Assembly (NCBI GenBank): GCA_002901265.1
Contig: PPHI01000083.1
Coordinates: 1 to 64,000 of the forward strand
DNA: 64,000 nucleotides
Origin: Rhodopirellula baltica
GTDB taxonomy: Bacteria; Planctomycetota; Planctomycetia; Pirellulales; Pirellulaceae
Direction of reading: 5' to 3'
A program made the position numbers and the translations under genes. Of the stretch, positions 16,403 to 25,572 are shown piece by piece. The stretch's first letter is position 1. The number at the start of each line of letters is the position of its first letter. The notes beneath the pieces are model-generated. The model saw nothing but the letters and a program-made list of their open reading frames with translations. It was not told the origin of the DNA and made no database searches.

Positions 16403-17521
16403 ATGCAACCACACGCAGACCTGATCGTCGCGTCTTCAGACCAGTTCGACAAGATCTTGGCAGATTCCAACAACATGTTGGAATTGAAGGTGATCGAATC
16501 GCTGCCGCTGACGATCGATGACATTGTCATTGTGATCGCAGCTCGGCGCGGTATCTTGGACGACCGAAAAGCATGGTGGCAGCTGCGACGTGACGTTTAT
16601 GGCCGTTTCGCCGAACACCATGCGATCCCGTCGCGGACCTTGGCAATGATCCCGCATGCCTTTCAAGGGGAACTTGCCGAGATCGATGCTGGCGAAGTCG
16701 AATTGATTGCGAGCCAGTGGCTGAACGCCGATCATTCGACGCCATCCGATTTGGAGTCCGCAGTGCGGACGTTGCAATGTCTGATCGAGGCTTGTAGCAG
16801 CGCACACGATTCCGGATTGGCGGTCATGCTCCGGACCAATCAACCGGCGAACGAGTTTGAGCTAGCGTTCGAGCAATTGGAAAACCAAAAGCGTCGAAGG
16901 TTTCGTAAGGCGTTCGACGGATGGGATGAAGCGAAGCGACACGAAGCACACCAGCGCTACAAATACTATCTGAGCCAAGGCGAAGCAGACAGTCTGACGC
17001 TGACTTTGCAGGATTTTACGCGATCGAAAATTCTGCGGATCAATCTGAAAACAGATCGTGGCAAGGTCCAGCGTTATCTTCGCCAACGCATCAAAGCTTA
17101 CATCAAACGTCCACAGCCAGATGCGGGTGAAGCTGACAGCCCGATCACGGCGATTTCAGTGCTTTTCGATATCGAATATGAAGGCTTCGTCGATCTGGTG
17201 TTCGATACACGCCCCGAATCAGCCGAGTCGGTGGAGTTCATCGAAGGCACTGACCATGTGCTCGATTTGGAACATTGGCATGATGCCGTGATGCGAATTG
17301 ATGAGGGCGAGTCGCTGAAGTTGGCATTGCCCGACGGAACGAAACTAGTAATCGAACCCGAAAGTTCCGAAGTCGCTGATTGGGATCGCTACGTTGGCGA
17401 CATGTTGCGTGACTTGGTGATCGAGATGCGCGGCAAGGGAGAGTTCGAAAAACTAAACCTTGCCGCCGAGCACAGCATCTGGGTCGGCGGGACGCACACC
17501 GACTTCTTTTGGAAAAGCTAA
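16403..17521 (+). CDS. Unknown cytoplasmic protein downstream of the sulfatase
   Basis: 372 residues, no signal peptide or membrane segment, no recognised family. The N-terminal half is alpha/beta (ADLIVASSDQFDKILAD, IDDIVIVIAARRGILDDRKAWW). A strongly charged helical centre (ENQKRRRFRKAFDGWDEAKRHEAHQRYKYY) could bind nucleic acid or a partner. The C-terminal part is beta-rich (ISVLFDIEYEGFVDLVFDT) and acidic. AGGCGGG lies six bases before the ATG. It may be co-transcribed with the sulfatase 35 bases upstream, and it converges with the PQQ-propeller gene 12 bases further on. Confidence 0.6.
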   Translation: MQPHADLIVASSDQFDKILADSNNMLELKVIESLPLTIDDIVIVIAARRGILDDRKAWWQLRRDVYGRFAEHHAIPSRTLAMIPHAFQGELAEIDAGEVELIASQWLNADHSTPSDLESAVRTLQCLIEACSSAHDSGLAVMLRTNQPANEFELAFEQLENQKRRRFRKAFDGWDEAKRHEAHQRYKYYLSQGEADSLTLTLQDFTRSKILRINLKTDRGKVQRYLRQRIKAYIKRPQPDAGEADSPITAISVLFDIEYEGFVDLVFDTRPESAESVEFIEGTDHVLDLEHWHDAVMRIDEGESLKLALPDGTKLVIEPESSEVADWDRYVGDMLRDLVIEMRGKGEFEKLNLAAEHSIWVGGTHTDFFWKS

Positions 17522-17533
17522 TACGCTGTCGCG

Positions 17534-18844
17534 TTATTTGACCGCGTAGATGCGATCGCCGCGTCGAATCAGCAGGTACGGCGGCGCTGGCGTCGCGGCA
17601 TACAAAACGCTTCCGCCACCAAAGCCAGGGTCTTCCGCGGCGGCTTCCCAGCAGCGGTTCTCGGCGATCTCTTTGCCGTTTTCGAGCGAAATCACCGACG
17701 TCGTGCCTTTGTAACCGAACAGATAAAGGTTGTTACCGGCCACCAAGGGTGTCGCCCAGATGCCGCCTGCATCGGTGCGTTCGACGGAGATTTCTTCGCC
17801 GGATTCGAGGTCGAACCGATAGAGCACACCGGCGCGATTGACAATGGCGGCCGTTTTGCCGGCGACGATGGGGCTGCCAAACGTTGACGTTGCTTTCGTG
17901 GCTTGCCACTTGTAACTCACATCGAACGTGCCGTCGGCTTGCGGCCGGATTTGCACCAGCCCGTTCGATGACGCCGCATCACCGGCCGACGATTCGCCAC
18001 GACCGTCCGAGGCGCCGACGAGGAATTGTGAGTTTCCGGCTGGCATCGGGGTGCAAGACGTGTTGTTGATGACGTCTTCGAACACCCAAAGTTGGTTGCC
18101 GGATTCTGGATCCATTCCCACGATTTTGCCCTTGGCACTGCACACCAAGTGCTGCCGGTCGCCGACGTCAACCAATCGAGGCGACGCCCATGAAGCGGAA
18201 CCGACCCCGGGAGCTTTCCAGAGTTGTTCGCCGGTGGCCGGATCAATCGCCAAAACGTAAGGGTCCTCACTTCGTTCGACCCAGACGAAGACACGTTTGG
18301 CGTCGCTTTCCAACGATGCGGCAAGGCCATGGCGAGCTTCGATCGGACCGAACTGTTCCACCAAGTTCTTTTCCCAGCGGATCGTTCCATCCGGCGAGAC
18401 CGCAGCTAAGACGCCGCCTTCAAAGAATGCGACGAAACCCTCTTGGGTCGCAACCGCACTTGGTGCGGCGCGGCTGACCATGGGCGAATTCTTGAACGGC
18501 GATGGGTTGCTCACATCGACTTGCCAATTCGGGCTGCCGTCGGTCAGGCTGAACGAGCTGATGTGGTAGTTGTCTTTGTTTTCGCCACTCGTTGATGTGA
18601 CGACGACTTGTTGATGAGCGACGATGGGTGTCGATTGGCCATAGCCGACAATGTCAGCTGTCCAGGCAATGTTCTCGGTCGGCGACCATTCGGTCGGCAG
18701 ATTGACGTTCACGGAATTTCCGGCGTTTTGGAATTTCGGCCATTCGAATTCGTCTGCAACGGCAAAGGAGCTTGTGCAGGCGAGTAGCGAGAGAACCGTT
18801 TGGGAAATCACGCGACGGCGTCGGGATGGGAAAAGTCGTTTCAT
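17534..18844 (-). CDS. Exported PQQ-like beta-propeller protein
   Basis: 436 residues with a twin-basic signal segment (RRRRVISQTVLSLLACTSSFAVADE) and repeated blades of the form AIDPATGEQLWKAPG, GMDPESGNQLWVFED and RFDLESGEEISVERT. Such WD-like PQQ-type repeats build a seven- or eight-bladed propeller. Family members include BamB and quinoprotein dehydrogenases; no cofactor-binding Asp/Asn set could be identified, so a structural or binding role is as likely as an enzyme. It is probably periplasmic. In planctomycetes this type is abundant and mostly uncharacterised. Confidence 0.8.
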   Translation of the reverse strand: MKRLFPSRRRRVISQTVLSLLACTSSFAVADEFEWPKFQNAGNSVNVNLPTEWSPTENIAWTADIVGYGQSTPIVAHQQVVVTSTSGENKDNYHISSFSLTDGSPNWQVDVSNPSPFKNSPMVSRAAPSAVATQEGFVAFFEGGVLAAVSPDGTIRWEKNLVEQFGPIEARHGLAASLESDAKRVFVWVERSEDPYVLAIDPATGEQLWKAPGVGSASWASPRLVDVGDRQHLVCSAKGKIVGMDPESGNQLWVFEDVINNTSCTPMPAGNSQFLVGASDGRGESSAGDAASSNGLVQIRPQADGTFDVSYKWQATKATSTFGSPIVAGKTAAIVNRAGVLYRFDLESGEEISVERTDAGGIWATPLVAGNNLYLFGYKGTTSVISLENGKEIAENRCWEAAAEDPGFGGGSVLYAATPAPPYLLIRRGDRIYAVK

Positions 18845-19160
18845 GGAGATTGCGAGTGTGTTCGGCTGACAATCTCATGCCAGCGGATTGCCAATCGGGA
18901 AAAAGAACTGGCTGGCTATTTACCACAAATGCGACGCATGTGGTCGTGGCTGGCTCGAACAAAACGCCATCAGCATAACGCACTGGTCGAAAAAATTGAA
19001 GGATTTGCATGTTCAAGGTGCCCAAGACGATGCCAGGCGAGTGGAGACCAGCAATAGCACTAGCTCTGCCACTCTCGGATTCGGTACGGTGGGCTAGCGA
19101 AGATAGGGCAGGAATCAGTCGGATGTTGGCGGTCGAATAGCATTTGGAAAAGGACTACGG
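18845..19160. other. Divergent intergenic region
   Basis: 316 bases between the PQQ-propeller gene and the next + strand gene. It contains an imperfect inverted repeat at 18923-18943 (CCAC-AA-ATGCG-A-CGCAT-GTGG) that could be an operator. No clear promoter elements. Confidence 0.35.
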
Positions 19161-20513
19161 ATGAGCGACTTTGGAAATCATCCCGGCGGCGGATTTAGCA
19201 GCGTCGATGGCTACAACGACCTCGCCGGGTCGCAGGCTGAAGAGCAGCGACGCATGCAAGAAGATGCGATGAATCGTCAGCTCGCGGAGCAGCAAGCCCA
19301 CGATGCCGCGATGATGCAGGCCGAGCAGCAGGCAGCCATTGAGCAGCAGGCAGGCTCGCCCCGTCGAAATGAGCCTCAATCGCGGCGATCGGGAAAGAAG
19401 TCGGTCTCAAGCGGCAGGTCCAAAAGCCAACGTCAGTCGAAAAAACGCGTTCAAACGACGCCAGCGACACCGATCAATCCGATGTTTGCAATCTTCGGAT
19501 TCTTAGCCGCTGGCTTTTGGGGAATGGGGCTGCTGCCAGGCGACGGTAAAATCTTCGCCGGTGTCGTCACGGGATTGATCGGTGCTTACATCGCCGGACA
19601 CTATTACAAAGTCCTCGTTGCTGCCACGATCGTCGGCGCGGGTTGGTGGTTCCTCAGTCAGCCCGTCCAGCCCAAGCCAGTCGCCCCAGCGTTTGATGTC
19701 ACAGAGTTCGACGTCCTAGCGTCTGGTGTCGCTGTGCCTAGTGTTACTGCGTCTGGCGGCAACCAGCCCCTGGCAGCGATACCAAAGCAGGCGATCGCAA
19801 AGGTCGATCGCACGCCGTTCGCAGCATCGCCTTCGAAACAAGTCACACCAACTCCAGCGGCTATCGCGTCGGTATCGAACAAGCCAGCGATTCTGCTGCG
19901 GCCCCATCAGCCACTCAAAACCGACGTGACGCTGATGCGGAAGTTTCAAAACGCGATGTTCGATTTCGAGAAGCGGACCGGCAAGTCGTTTCTCACCGAT
20001 CACCCGTCGATGAAGCCAGCAACCGAAACTCGCTTCGACTATTTCTCTCGCTATGAAGGTGGCAAGCTTCTCGATGGCCAGCATCGGATCAAAGAATTAA
20101 ACCCAACACAAAACGTTTGGGACTATCGCCAACCTCAATTGTGGGAACTGGACTTGATGGCGACGATCGAGCAACAGTTTCTCTATTCGACGACCTCGGC
20201 GGACGGAACGGTCCGCGACGGCAAGATGCGAATGTATTCTGGTGACGGCCTGTGCTATCAGCCGATGCCAAGGCCGCTCTACCGCGACGGAAAGAAACAC
20301 ACGCCTTTCTTGGTGCCGGTGATCGGCGGTCAGGTATGGCAAGACTTTGTGCGCGCCGTTTATGAAGCGAAGTCCGATGAAGCGTTGTTGAAGCTTGACC
20401 CAATCAATCTGGCGATCGCCCAAACGCACCAAGACGTCGCCCAGGCACAAGCAAACTATGACGCACAGCTGAAACGCAATGCGAAGCGTCAGAACAGCGA
20501 ATCAATGCGTTAG
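19161..20513 (+). CDS. Unknown membrane protein with Gln-rich helical N-terminus
   Basis: 450 residues; AAAGGA sits seven bases before the ATG. Residues 20-70 form a Gln/Glu/Ala-rich helix (AEEQRRMQEDAMNRQLAEQQ) likely to be a coiled coil. A basic linker (SGKKSVSSGRSKSQRQSKKR) follows, then two or three hydrophobic segments at about 105-175 (MFAIFGFLAAGFWGMGLL; IFAGVVTGLIGAYIAGHYY; VLVAATIVGAGWWFL). The remaining 275 residues are soluble and include a possible domain starting RKFQNAMFDFEKRTGKSF. No family recognised. A Pro/Ala-rich region links membrane and C-terminal parts. It converges with the GT39-like gene, with only three bases between the stop codons. Confidence 0.65.
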   Translation: MSDFGNHPGGGFSSVDGYNDLAGSQAEEQRRMQEDAMNRQLAEQQAHDAAMMQAEQQAAIEQQAGSPRRNEPQSRRSGKKSVSSGRSKSQRQSKKRVQTTPATPINPMFAIFGFLAAGFWGMGLLPGDGKIFAGVVTGLIGAYIAGHYYKVLVAATIVGAGWWFLSQPVQPKPVAPAFDVTEFDVLASGVAVPSVTASGGNQPLAAIPKQAIAKVDRTPFAASPSKQVTPTPAAIASVSNKPAILLRPHQPLKTDVTLMRKFQNAMFDFEKRTGKSFLTDHPSMKPATETRFDYFSRYEGGKLLDGQHRIKELNPTQNVWDYRQPQLWELDLMATIEQQFLYSTTSADGTVRDGKMRMYSGDGLCYQPMPRPLYRDGKKHTPFLVPVIGGQVWQDFVRAVYEAKSDEALLKLDPINLAIAQTHQDVAQAQANYDAQLKRNAKRQNSESMR

Positions 20514-20516
20514 GTA

Positions 20517-20677
20517 TTATTGATTCGCTGGGACGAACAGGTCGACGTAGCATTCTTGGGGTGAGGTGTCGGATCCGTATCGTTTGACAAAGCGAGCCTC
20601 GTATTGGTTGGCCCAGTCGCCATCGGCTCCTTCCCAAGCGATCAATAAAAAGTCGTACTCGATTTCTTCGTCGCCCC
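20517..20677 (-). pseudogene. Displaced C-terminus of the GT39-like gene
   Basis: In this frame the sequence reads GDEEIEYDFLLIAWEGADGD, then DWANQYEARFVKRYG and ECYVDLFVPANQ before TAA. It continues the preceding protein naturally if the CCCC at 20674-20677 (GGGG on the coding strand) is read as five bases. The join then gives PTAKACG-GDEEIEYDF. The stop sits three bases from the convergent gene's stop, as expected for the true end. It has no start signal of its own. Confidence 0.7.
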
Positions 20678-22045
20678 ACATGCCTTGGCGGTGGGCACAA
20701 AGTCGCGTCGCCGGCCGCTCAGATAAACATCGAATACATAGCTCACATCGACGCAGCATTCGGCATCCTTCGGGATGTCACTGAGCACTTCTGCAATAAA
20801 CGCTTGCCCGTTGTAGCGGGCGTCTTTCCAGTGCGTGACATAAGTCAGCCAAGTTCGCAATCCCGCGCCAGGCATCATCACTGCGATGCATGCGGCGATC
20901 CCAATCCCCATCAAAGCTTGCTTGGTTCGATTCGCATACTTTTCGCGCATCCACTCGATCGCGGCGTTCACGCCAACCGCTCCAAAAATCATGCACCACA
21001 CAAATGCGTACAACCAGTAAAGCTGACTCGGGTGACGACCAGCTGCCGTCGCGGTGAAGTAGAGGCCTGACCAAGCATAAAAAGTGACGAGCAAGCGGCT
21101 GCGATGCGAAAGTGAACGTGACCGGATCACTGCAATTGTTCCAGCGATCATCGCAGTCGCCAACAGTGCCAATTGCGCCGGTCCAAGCAATGCTAAAAGA
21201 AGCCCCGCATGATGAACTAGCGACGGAAAGGGCCATAGCAGGCGAGCAAACAGGCCCGGCCCGGCGCGATCCAAGACGTTGGCCATAAACTGAGAATTGA
21301 ACTCGTACGAATACGTCAGCACGTACGGCAGCCAAGGAGCGATACCAAGCAATGCACCTAACGCAAAGAGACACAGAGCGATCACAATCCGCTTCGGTCC
21401 GCCGCCGATAAACAACAGCGTCACTCCGGATTGCATTGCGAAGACGATCGCAAGCGGGTGACACAATCCGGCAAGTCCGCAAAACAGTCCCGCAAAAAAC
21501 ACGGCCATGTTTTTCGATCGCATCGAAGGAGACGCATCAGCCAAGCCAAGGACTTGCTTCGAAAGCCAATACGAGCACAAGATGCCGAAAAAGATGCACA
21601 ACGCGTCCGGCCGCGATGTCAGGCCTGCAAACAGAAGCGGTCGTGAGAGTGCGATCAAGATTGCGACGCCCCCCGCCACGCGTTCCTTTAGACCAAGCAG
21701 TCTCGCGAGGAGGTAGGCGACGATGATGGTGCCGATAGCGGCCAGAAATACCGGCAACCGTGCTGTCGGATAACCAGGTTCGAACACTGCAAAGAACGGT
21801 GCTTGCGCGAATGCTAACCCCGGTGGCAACGCCATCATGCAAACGTCAGCATTTTCGAAAAATGACGAACGAATCCGCGAAGGAAGATAAGGGATCCTCG
21901 GGACCCCTTCAGTCCACATCGTGTACCCCGGTATCGCAAACCACTGTTCGTCTTGAATCCCCGGATGATTCTCCAACAGCGGATACCGCAAGACGACAAA
22001 CAGTAAAACCGCCACCAACAAGATTAGGTGTGGTTTGCGTGACAT
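20642..22045 (-). CDS. GT39-like membrane glycosyltransferase, main frame before a frameshift
   Basis: 467 residues, of which the last 13 or so are out-of-frame. About ten hydrophobic segments are present. The first loop has ENHPGIQDEQWFAIPGYTMW, with acidic residues where GT-C/ArnT-type enzymes keep the catalytic Asp and Glu. The family moves a sugar from a lipid-phosphate carrier on the outer side of the cytoplasmic membrane; a partner for making that donor is the GT2 gene far upstream, though no direct link is visible. With one base added, the protein would be 508 residues. The donor and acceptor are unknown. Confidence 0.7.
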   Translation of the reverse strand: MSRKPHLILLVAVLLFVVLRYPLLENHPGIQDEQWFAIPGYTMWTEGVPRIPYLPSRIRSSFFENADVCMMALPPGLAFAQAPFFAVFEPGYPTARLPVFLAAIGTIIVAYLLARLLGLKERVAGGVAILIALSRPLLFAGLTSRPDALCIFFGILCSYWLSKQVLGLADASPSMRSKNMAVFFAGLFCGLAGLCHPLAIVFAMQSGVTLLFIGGGPKRIVIALCLFALGALLGIAPWLPYVLTYSYEFNSQFMANVLDRAGPGLFARLLWPFPSLVHHAGLLLALLGPAQLALLATAMIAGTIAVIRSRSLSHRSRLLVTFYAWSGLYFTATAAGRHPSQLYWLYAFVWCMIFGAVGVNAAIEWMREKYANRTKQALMGIGIAACIAVMMPGAGLRTWLTYVTHWKDARYNGQAFIAEVLSDIPKDAECCVDVSYVFDVYLSGRRRDFVPTAKACGATKKSSTTFY

Positions 22046-22111
22046 CAGATCAAGGCCATCGAAGGGTGACGCGGATTGGAAGAGACTAGGTTAACTACCC
22101 GTGAACTCGCA

Positions 22112-22867
22112 TCAATCCCTCTCTGCTGATGCTTCCCAGTGCCGGTCCTGCAGGCCCAGGTTCATTTCGAATTCCTTGAAGGCCGCGAACAAGACCGGGA
22201 CGACGAACAGCGTCAAAAGCTCGACCGACATCCCGCCGATCACTGGCCAGGCCATCGCCTTGGCGACATCAGAGCCTCGACCGGTTGATTGAATGACAGG
22301 GATCAACGCAATAATTGTTGTGAAGGTTGTCATCAGACACGGTCGAATCCGTTTGCACCCCGCTTCGACGGTCGCCTGGCGGATATCACTGACACTGGCC
22401 AAGCGTTTGCGTGAGAAAACCTGATCCAAATAGGTTGCCATCACGACACCGTCGTCTACTGCGATGCCAAACAATGCGATGAATCCGATCCACACGGCGG
22501 TGTTGATTTCGACTGCGTTGATCGCCAGCAAAATCATCCCGCCGGCAAACGCGACAGGGATTCCCGCAAACACGCTGATCGAAATCGGCAGGTGTCGGAA
22601 CTGCAAGTAGATGATGAACAGATTGATTAGGATCACCAAGGGGATCACCCACATCAATCGCCGGTTGGCTTCGATTTGATTTTGAAACGATCCGACGGCT
22701 TTTAAAGCATAGCCGGTCGGTAGTGTCAATTTTTCATCGTTCTGCGCATCACGCAAGTTTGACTCGACCATTGCGACGGTTTCCAAGTCGCCGACCATTC
22801 CGGATGGGGAAAAGGAAACGTGCGCGACCAGTCGGGCATCTTCGCTATTGATCACGCCGGGCCCCAA
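22112..22867 (-). pseudogene. cusA: cusA, displaced C-terminal part
   Basis: 251 residues that continue the CusA protein in a shifted frame. They begin, after a spurious TTG, with GPGVINSEDARLVAHVSF, then carry TM8-TM12 of an RND pump including FGIAVDDGVVMATYL in TM10 and the conserved RPCLMTTFTTIIALIPV. The join with the preceding frame lies at CCCC 22862-22865 (GGGG on the coding strand); one more G gives TTWGPGVINS. Expressed alone it would be a non-functional half of the pump. Confidence 0.85.
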
Positions 22868-25572
22868 GTCGTCTTCATGGTGGCAAGCACCGAAAGCGGG
22901 ACCACTTCACCGGAATGCGTGACCACCGGCAAACGCTTCAGTTCGTCGAGTCGTTCACGAAGGTGACGCTCATAGCGGATCCGAACGGGGTACCGTTCGC
23001 GGCCTTCGAGCGTATGTGTCACGTTTGAGCCGCCGAGCGCCGTTTCGACAATTTGATTGACCATCATTGTCGACATCCCATAGCGGGCGGCCGCGTCACG
23101 ATTGACGTCAAACTCGACATACGGTTTTCCCAAGACGATATCGGGATTCACCGTCGCGGCGTCAACTTGGGGAATTGTTTTCAGCTGCGCGGCAACGTCC
23201 AGGGAAGCGTTGGCGAGTCCTTCCAAGCTGTCGCCGTAAATGCGAATCGCCATCGACGCTTTGATGCCACTTTGTAACATCACAACGCGGCCTTCGATCG
23301 GTTGTAGTGGCGATGCGGGGGTGACGCCCGGCAGTGTCGCCACGGCATTGATTTTGTCCCAGATCTGTTTGCCGGTCATTCCATCACGCCATTGGTCGCG
23401 AGGTTTCAGCATCACATAGGTCTCAATCATCGCGGTCGGCGCGGGATCGAGAGCCGATTCCACTCGCCCGATTTTTCCAAGCACGTTGGCGACTTCGGGG
23501 ATTTCTTTGATCAACGCGTCCTGGGTCTGCAGCACCTCCATCGCTTGCGAAAAGCTGGCTGCCGGATACAGCGTTGGCATGTAAAACCAACTGCCTTCAT
23601 CGAGGGCGATCCAGTCATCGGATTCCAAACCGGTCATCTGGTGCTTGAATTCGACATAGCCTGGGACGCCGTTCAAATCGGCACCCAGCTTCGACGCGAA
23701 TTGCTCGAATGGTCGCAGCACGGTCGGCAAGCCGAACCAGGCACCAAGCCCCAGCACCACAACCACAGTTGGCAGCAACGCAAACAAGCCTTTGCGTGAT
23801 AAAAAGAATCGCAGTGTGGGTGCATAGCCGCGCAAGATGAGTTGGCTGACCGGGTTTTGGTCGGTCGGACGCAGGCGTTCGCCCAGCATCCAGTAACCCG
23901 CGATGCTGCTGATGATTGCGACAGCGAACAAAGCGAGTAAATGGTTGCCGTCGACAGCGAACCAGTACAGCCATCCCCCTGCGACCGCTGTGGAGACACA
24001 TCCCATTCCGAAGGCGCCAAGCAGTCTGCGTTGCCGAGTCCATCTGCTTGTTTGAAGCAAAAGGCGGCTGAGCAGTGGGACGAGCGTGACGGCCACGATG
24101 AGTGCAGCGATCAAGGCGAACGATTTCGTCCAAGCCAGCGGTGCGAACAGTTTGTAATCGCGACCGGTCAACATTAGTACGGGGAGAAAACTGATCACGG
24201 TCGTCATCACCGCGGTCACCACAGCCGGTGCGACCTCGCTTGCCGATTCGTTGATCAGTTCCAAGCGACGCTCGCTGCCACCTGGACGACCGGCCTGTTC
24301 CCATTCGGCAAGTCGGTCGTAGATCGTTTCGGAAACGATGATCCCCATATCAACCATCGTTCCGATCGCGATCGCGATCCCGGCGAGCGACATCAGGTTC
24401 GCTTCGATTCCGGAAATTTGCATGGCGATAAAAGCCAAAAGCACAGCCACCGGAAGTGTGATCGCAACAACCAGGCTGGCACGTAAGTGCAACAAAAAGA
24501 ACAAGATCACTGCGGCGGTGATCAGGACTTCTTGGAGTAGCGATTCGGTCAGTGTCCCAATCGTTTCGTTGATCAGCCCCGTGCGGTCGTAGACGACATT
24601 GATTTTGACGCCACTCAAGCTTGGTTCAATTTGATTGATCTTCGCCTTGACCCGTTCGATGACGTCACGGGGATTCTCGCCAAACCGCATCACGACGACA
24701 CCGCCGACGGCTTCGGTCCCGTTCAAGTCGATCGCGCCACGACGGAACTCGGGGCCAAGCTGGACGCCGCCGATGTCTTCGATCCGAAGCGGAATACCGT
24801 CGCTCGTGCGGACAACCGTTTGCTCGATGTCTTTGATCGCTTGCTCGACACTTTGATCAGCGCCCAGTAGTCCTCGGCCGCGAATGATGAATTCCATTCC
24901 TCCGGATTCGACGGTTTTGGCGCCAACGTCCAAGTTGGATTTTTGCACCGCGTCGACCAATTGATCGAGCGGCAAGTTGTGAAATCGAAGTTTGTCCGGA
25001 TCGACTTCGATTTGATACTGACGCACGTGACCACCGACGCTGGCGACTTCGCTGACTCCGGGGACGGCTTGCAGTTCATATTTGACGACAAAGTCTTGAA
25101 TGCTGCGTAGGTCAGCGAGGTTCATCCCTTCGGCTGGCGTCAGCGTGTAGTACAAGACCTGCCCTAACCCGGTCGCATCGGGACCAAGCGTCGGCACGAC
25201 CCCTTCGGGCAGTTTCGCACCGACGGTACCAAGCTGTTCGGCGACGCGTGAACGGGCCCAATAAAAATCGGTGTCGTCGCTGAATGTGACCTGCACAAAG
25301 CTGTATCCGAACAGGCTTTTGCCACGCACGGATTCGGCATGCGGTACCGCTAATAGCGCGACCGACAAGGGATAGGTCACTTGATCTTCGACGTCCTTGG
25401 GGGATCGTCCGGGCCATGCCGTGAAGACGATCACTTGGTTCTCACCGACGTTGGGGATCGCATCGATTGGAACATGGCGAGTCGCGTAGAGACCAAATCC
25501 AATCAATACCGCGGCGATCACACCGGTAATCAGGGGTTCGCGAACGCAAAACGCAATCAGTCCTCGCAGCAT
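22852..25572 (-). CDS. cusA: CusA/CzcA-type heavy-metal RND efflux pump, N-terminal part before a frameshift
   Basis: 906 residues. The inner-membrane, proton-driven pump of the Cus tripartite system. It starts MLRGLIAFCVREPLITG with TM1, then the periplasmic porter domains (QVTYPLSVALLAVPHAESVRG is a family hallmark), TM2-TM6 with the proton-relay Asp in IAIGTMVDMGIIVSETIYD, a soluble and TM7 part, and the second porter region. The protein ends at MKTTWGPA, and the rest is in another frame (22112-22867). The joined product would be about 1153 residues, slightly longer than the usual 1040-1100. The ATG follows directly on the cusB stop codon (TAGATG), so the two are coupled. Metal specificity (Cu/Ag or Zn/Co) cannot be settled. 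Confidence 0.9.
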   Translation of the reverse strand: MLRGLIAFCVREPLITGVIAAVLIGFGLYATRHVPIDAIPNVGENQVIVFTAWPGRSPKDVEDQVTYPLSVALLAVPHAESVRGKSLFGYSFVQVTFSDDTDFYWARSRVAEQLGTVGAKLPEGVVPTLGPDATGLGQVLYYTLTPAEGMNLADLRSIQDFVVKYELQAVPGVSEVASVGGHVRQYQIEVDPDKLRFHNLPLDQLVDAVQKSNLDVGAKTVESGGMEFIIRGRGLLGADQSVEQAIKDIEQTVVRTSDGIPLRIEDIGGVQLGPEFRRGAIDLNGTEAVGGVVVMRFGENPRDVIERVKAKINQIEPSLSGVKINVVYDRTGLINETIGTLTESLLQEVLITAAVILFFLLHLRASLVVAITLPVAVLLAFIAMQISGIEANLMSLAGIAIAIGTMVDMGIIVSETIYDRLAEWEQAGRPGGSERRLELINESASEVAPAVVTAVMTTVISFLPVLMLTGRDYKLFAPLAWTKSFALIAALIVAVTLVPLLSRLLLQTSRWTRQRRLLGAFGMGCVSTAVAGGWLYWFAVDGNHLLALFAVAIISSIAGYWMLGERLRPTDQNPVSQLILRGYAPTLRFFLSRKGLFALLPTVVVVLGLGAWFGLPTVLRPFEQFASKLGADLNGVPGYVEFKHQMTGLESDDWIALDEGSWFYMPTLYPAASFSQAMEVLQTQDALIKEIPEVANVLGKIGRVESALDPAPTAMIETYVMLKPRDQWRDGMTGKQIWDKINAVATLPGVTPASPLQPIEGRVVMLQSGIKASMAIRIYGDSLEGLANASLDVAAQLKTIPQVDAATVNPDIVLGKPYVEFDVNRDAAARYGMSTMMVNQIVETALGGSNVTHTLEGRERYPVRIRYERHLRERLDELKRLPVVTHSGEVVPLSVLATMKTTWGPA

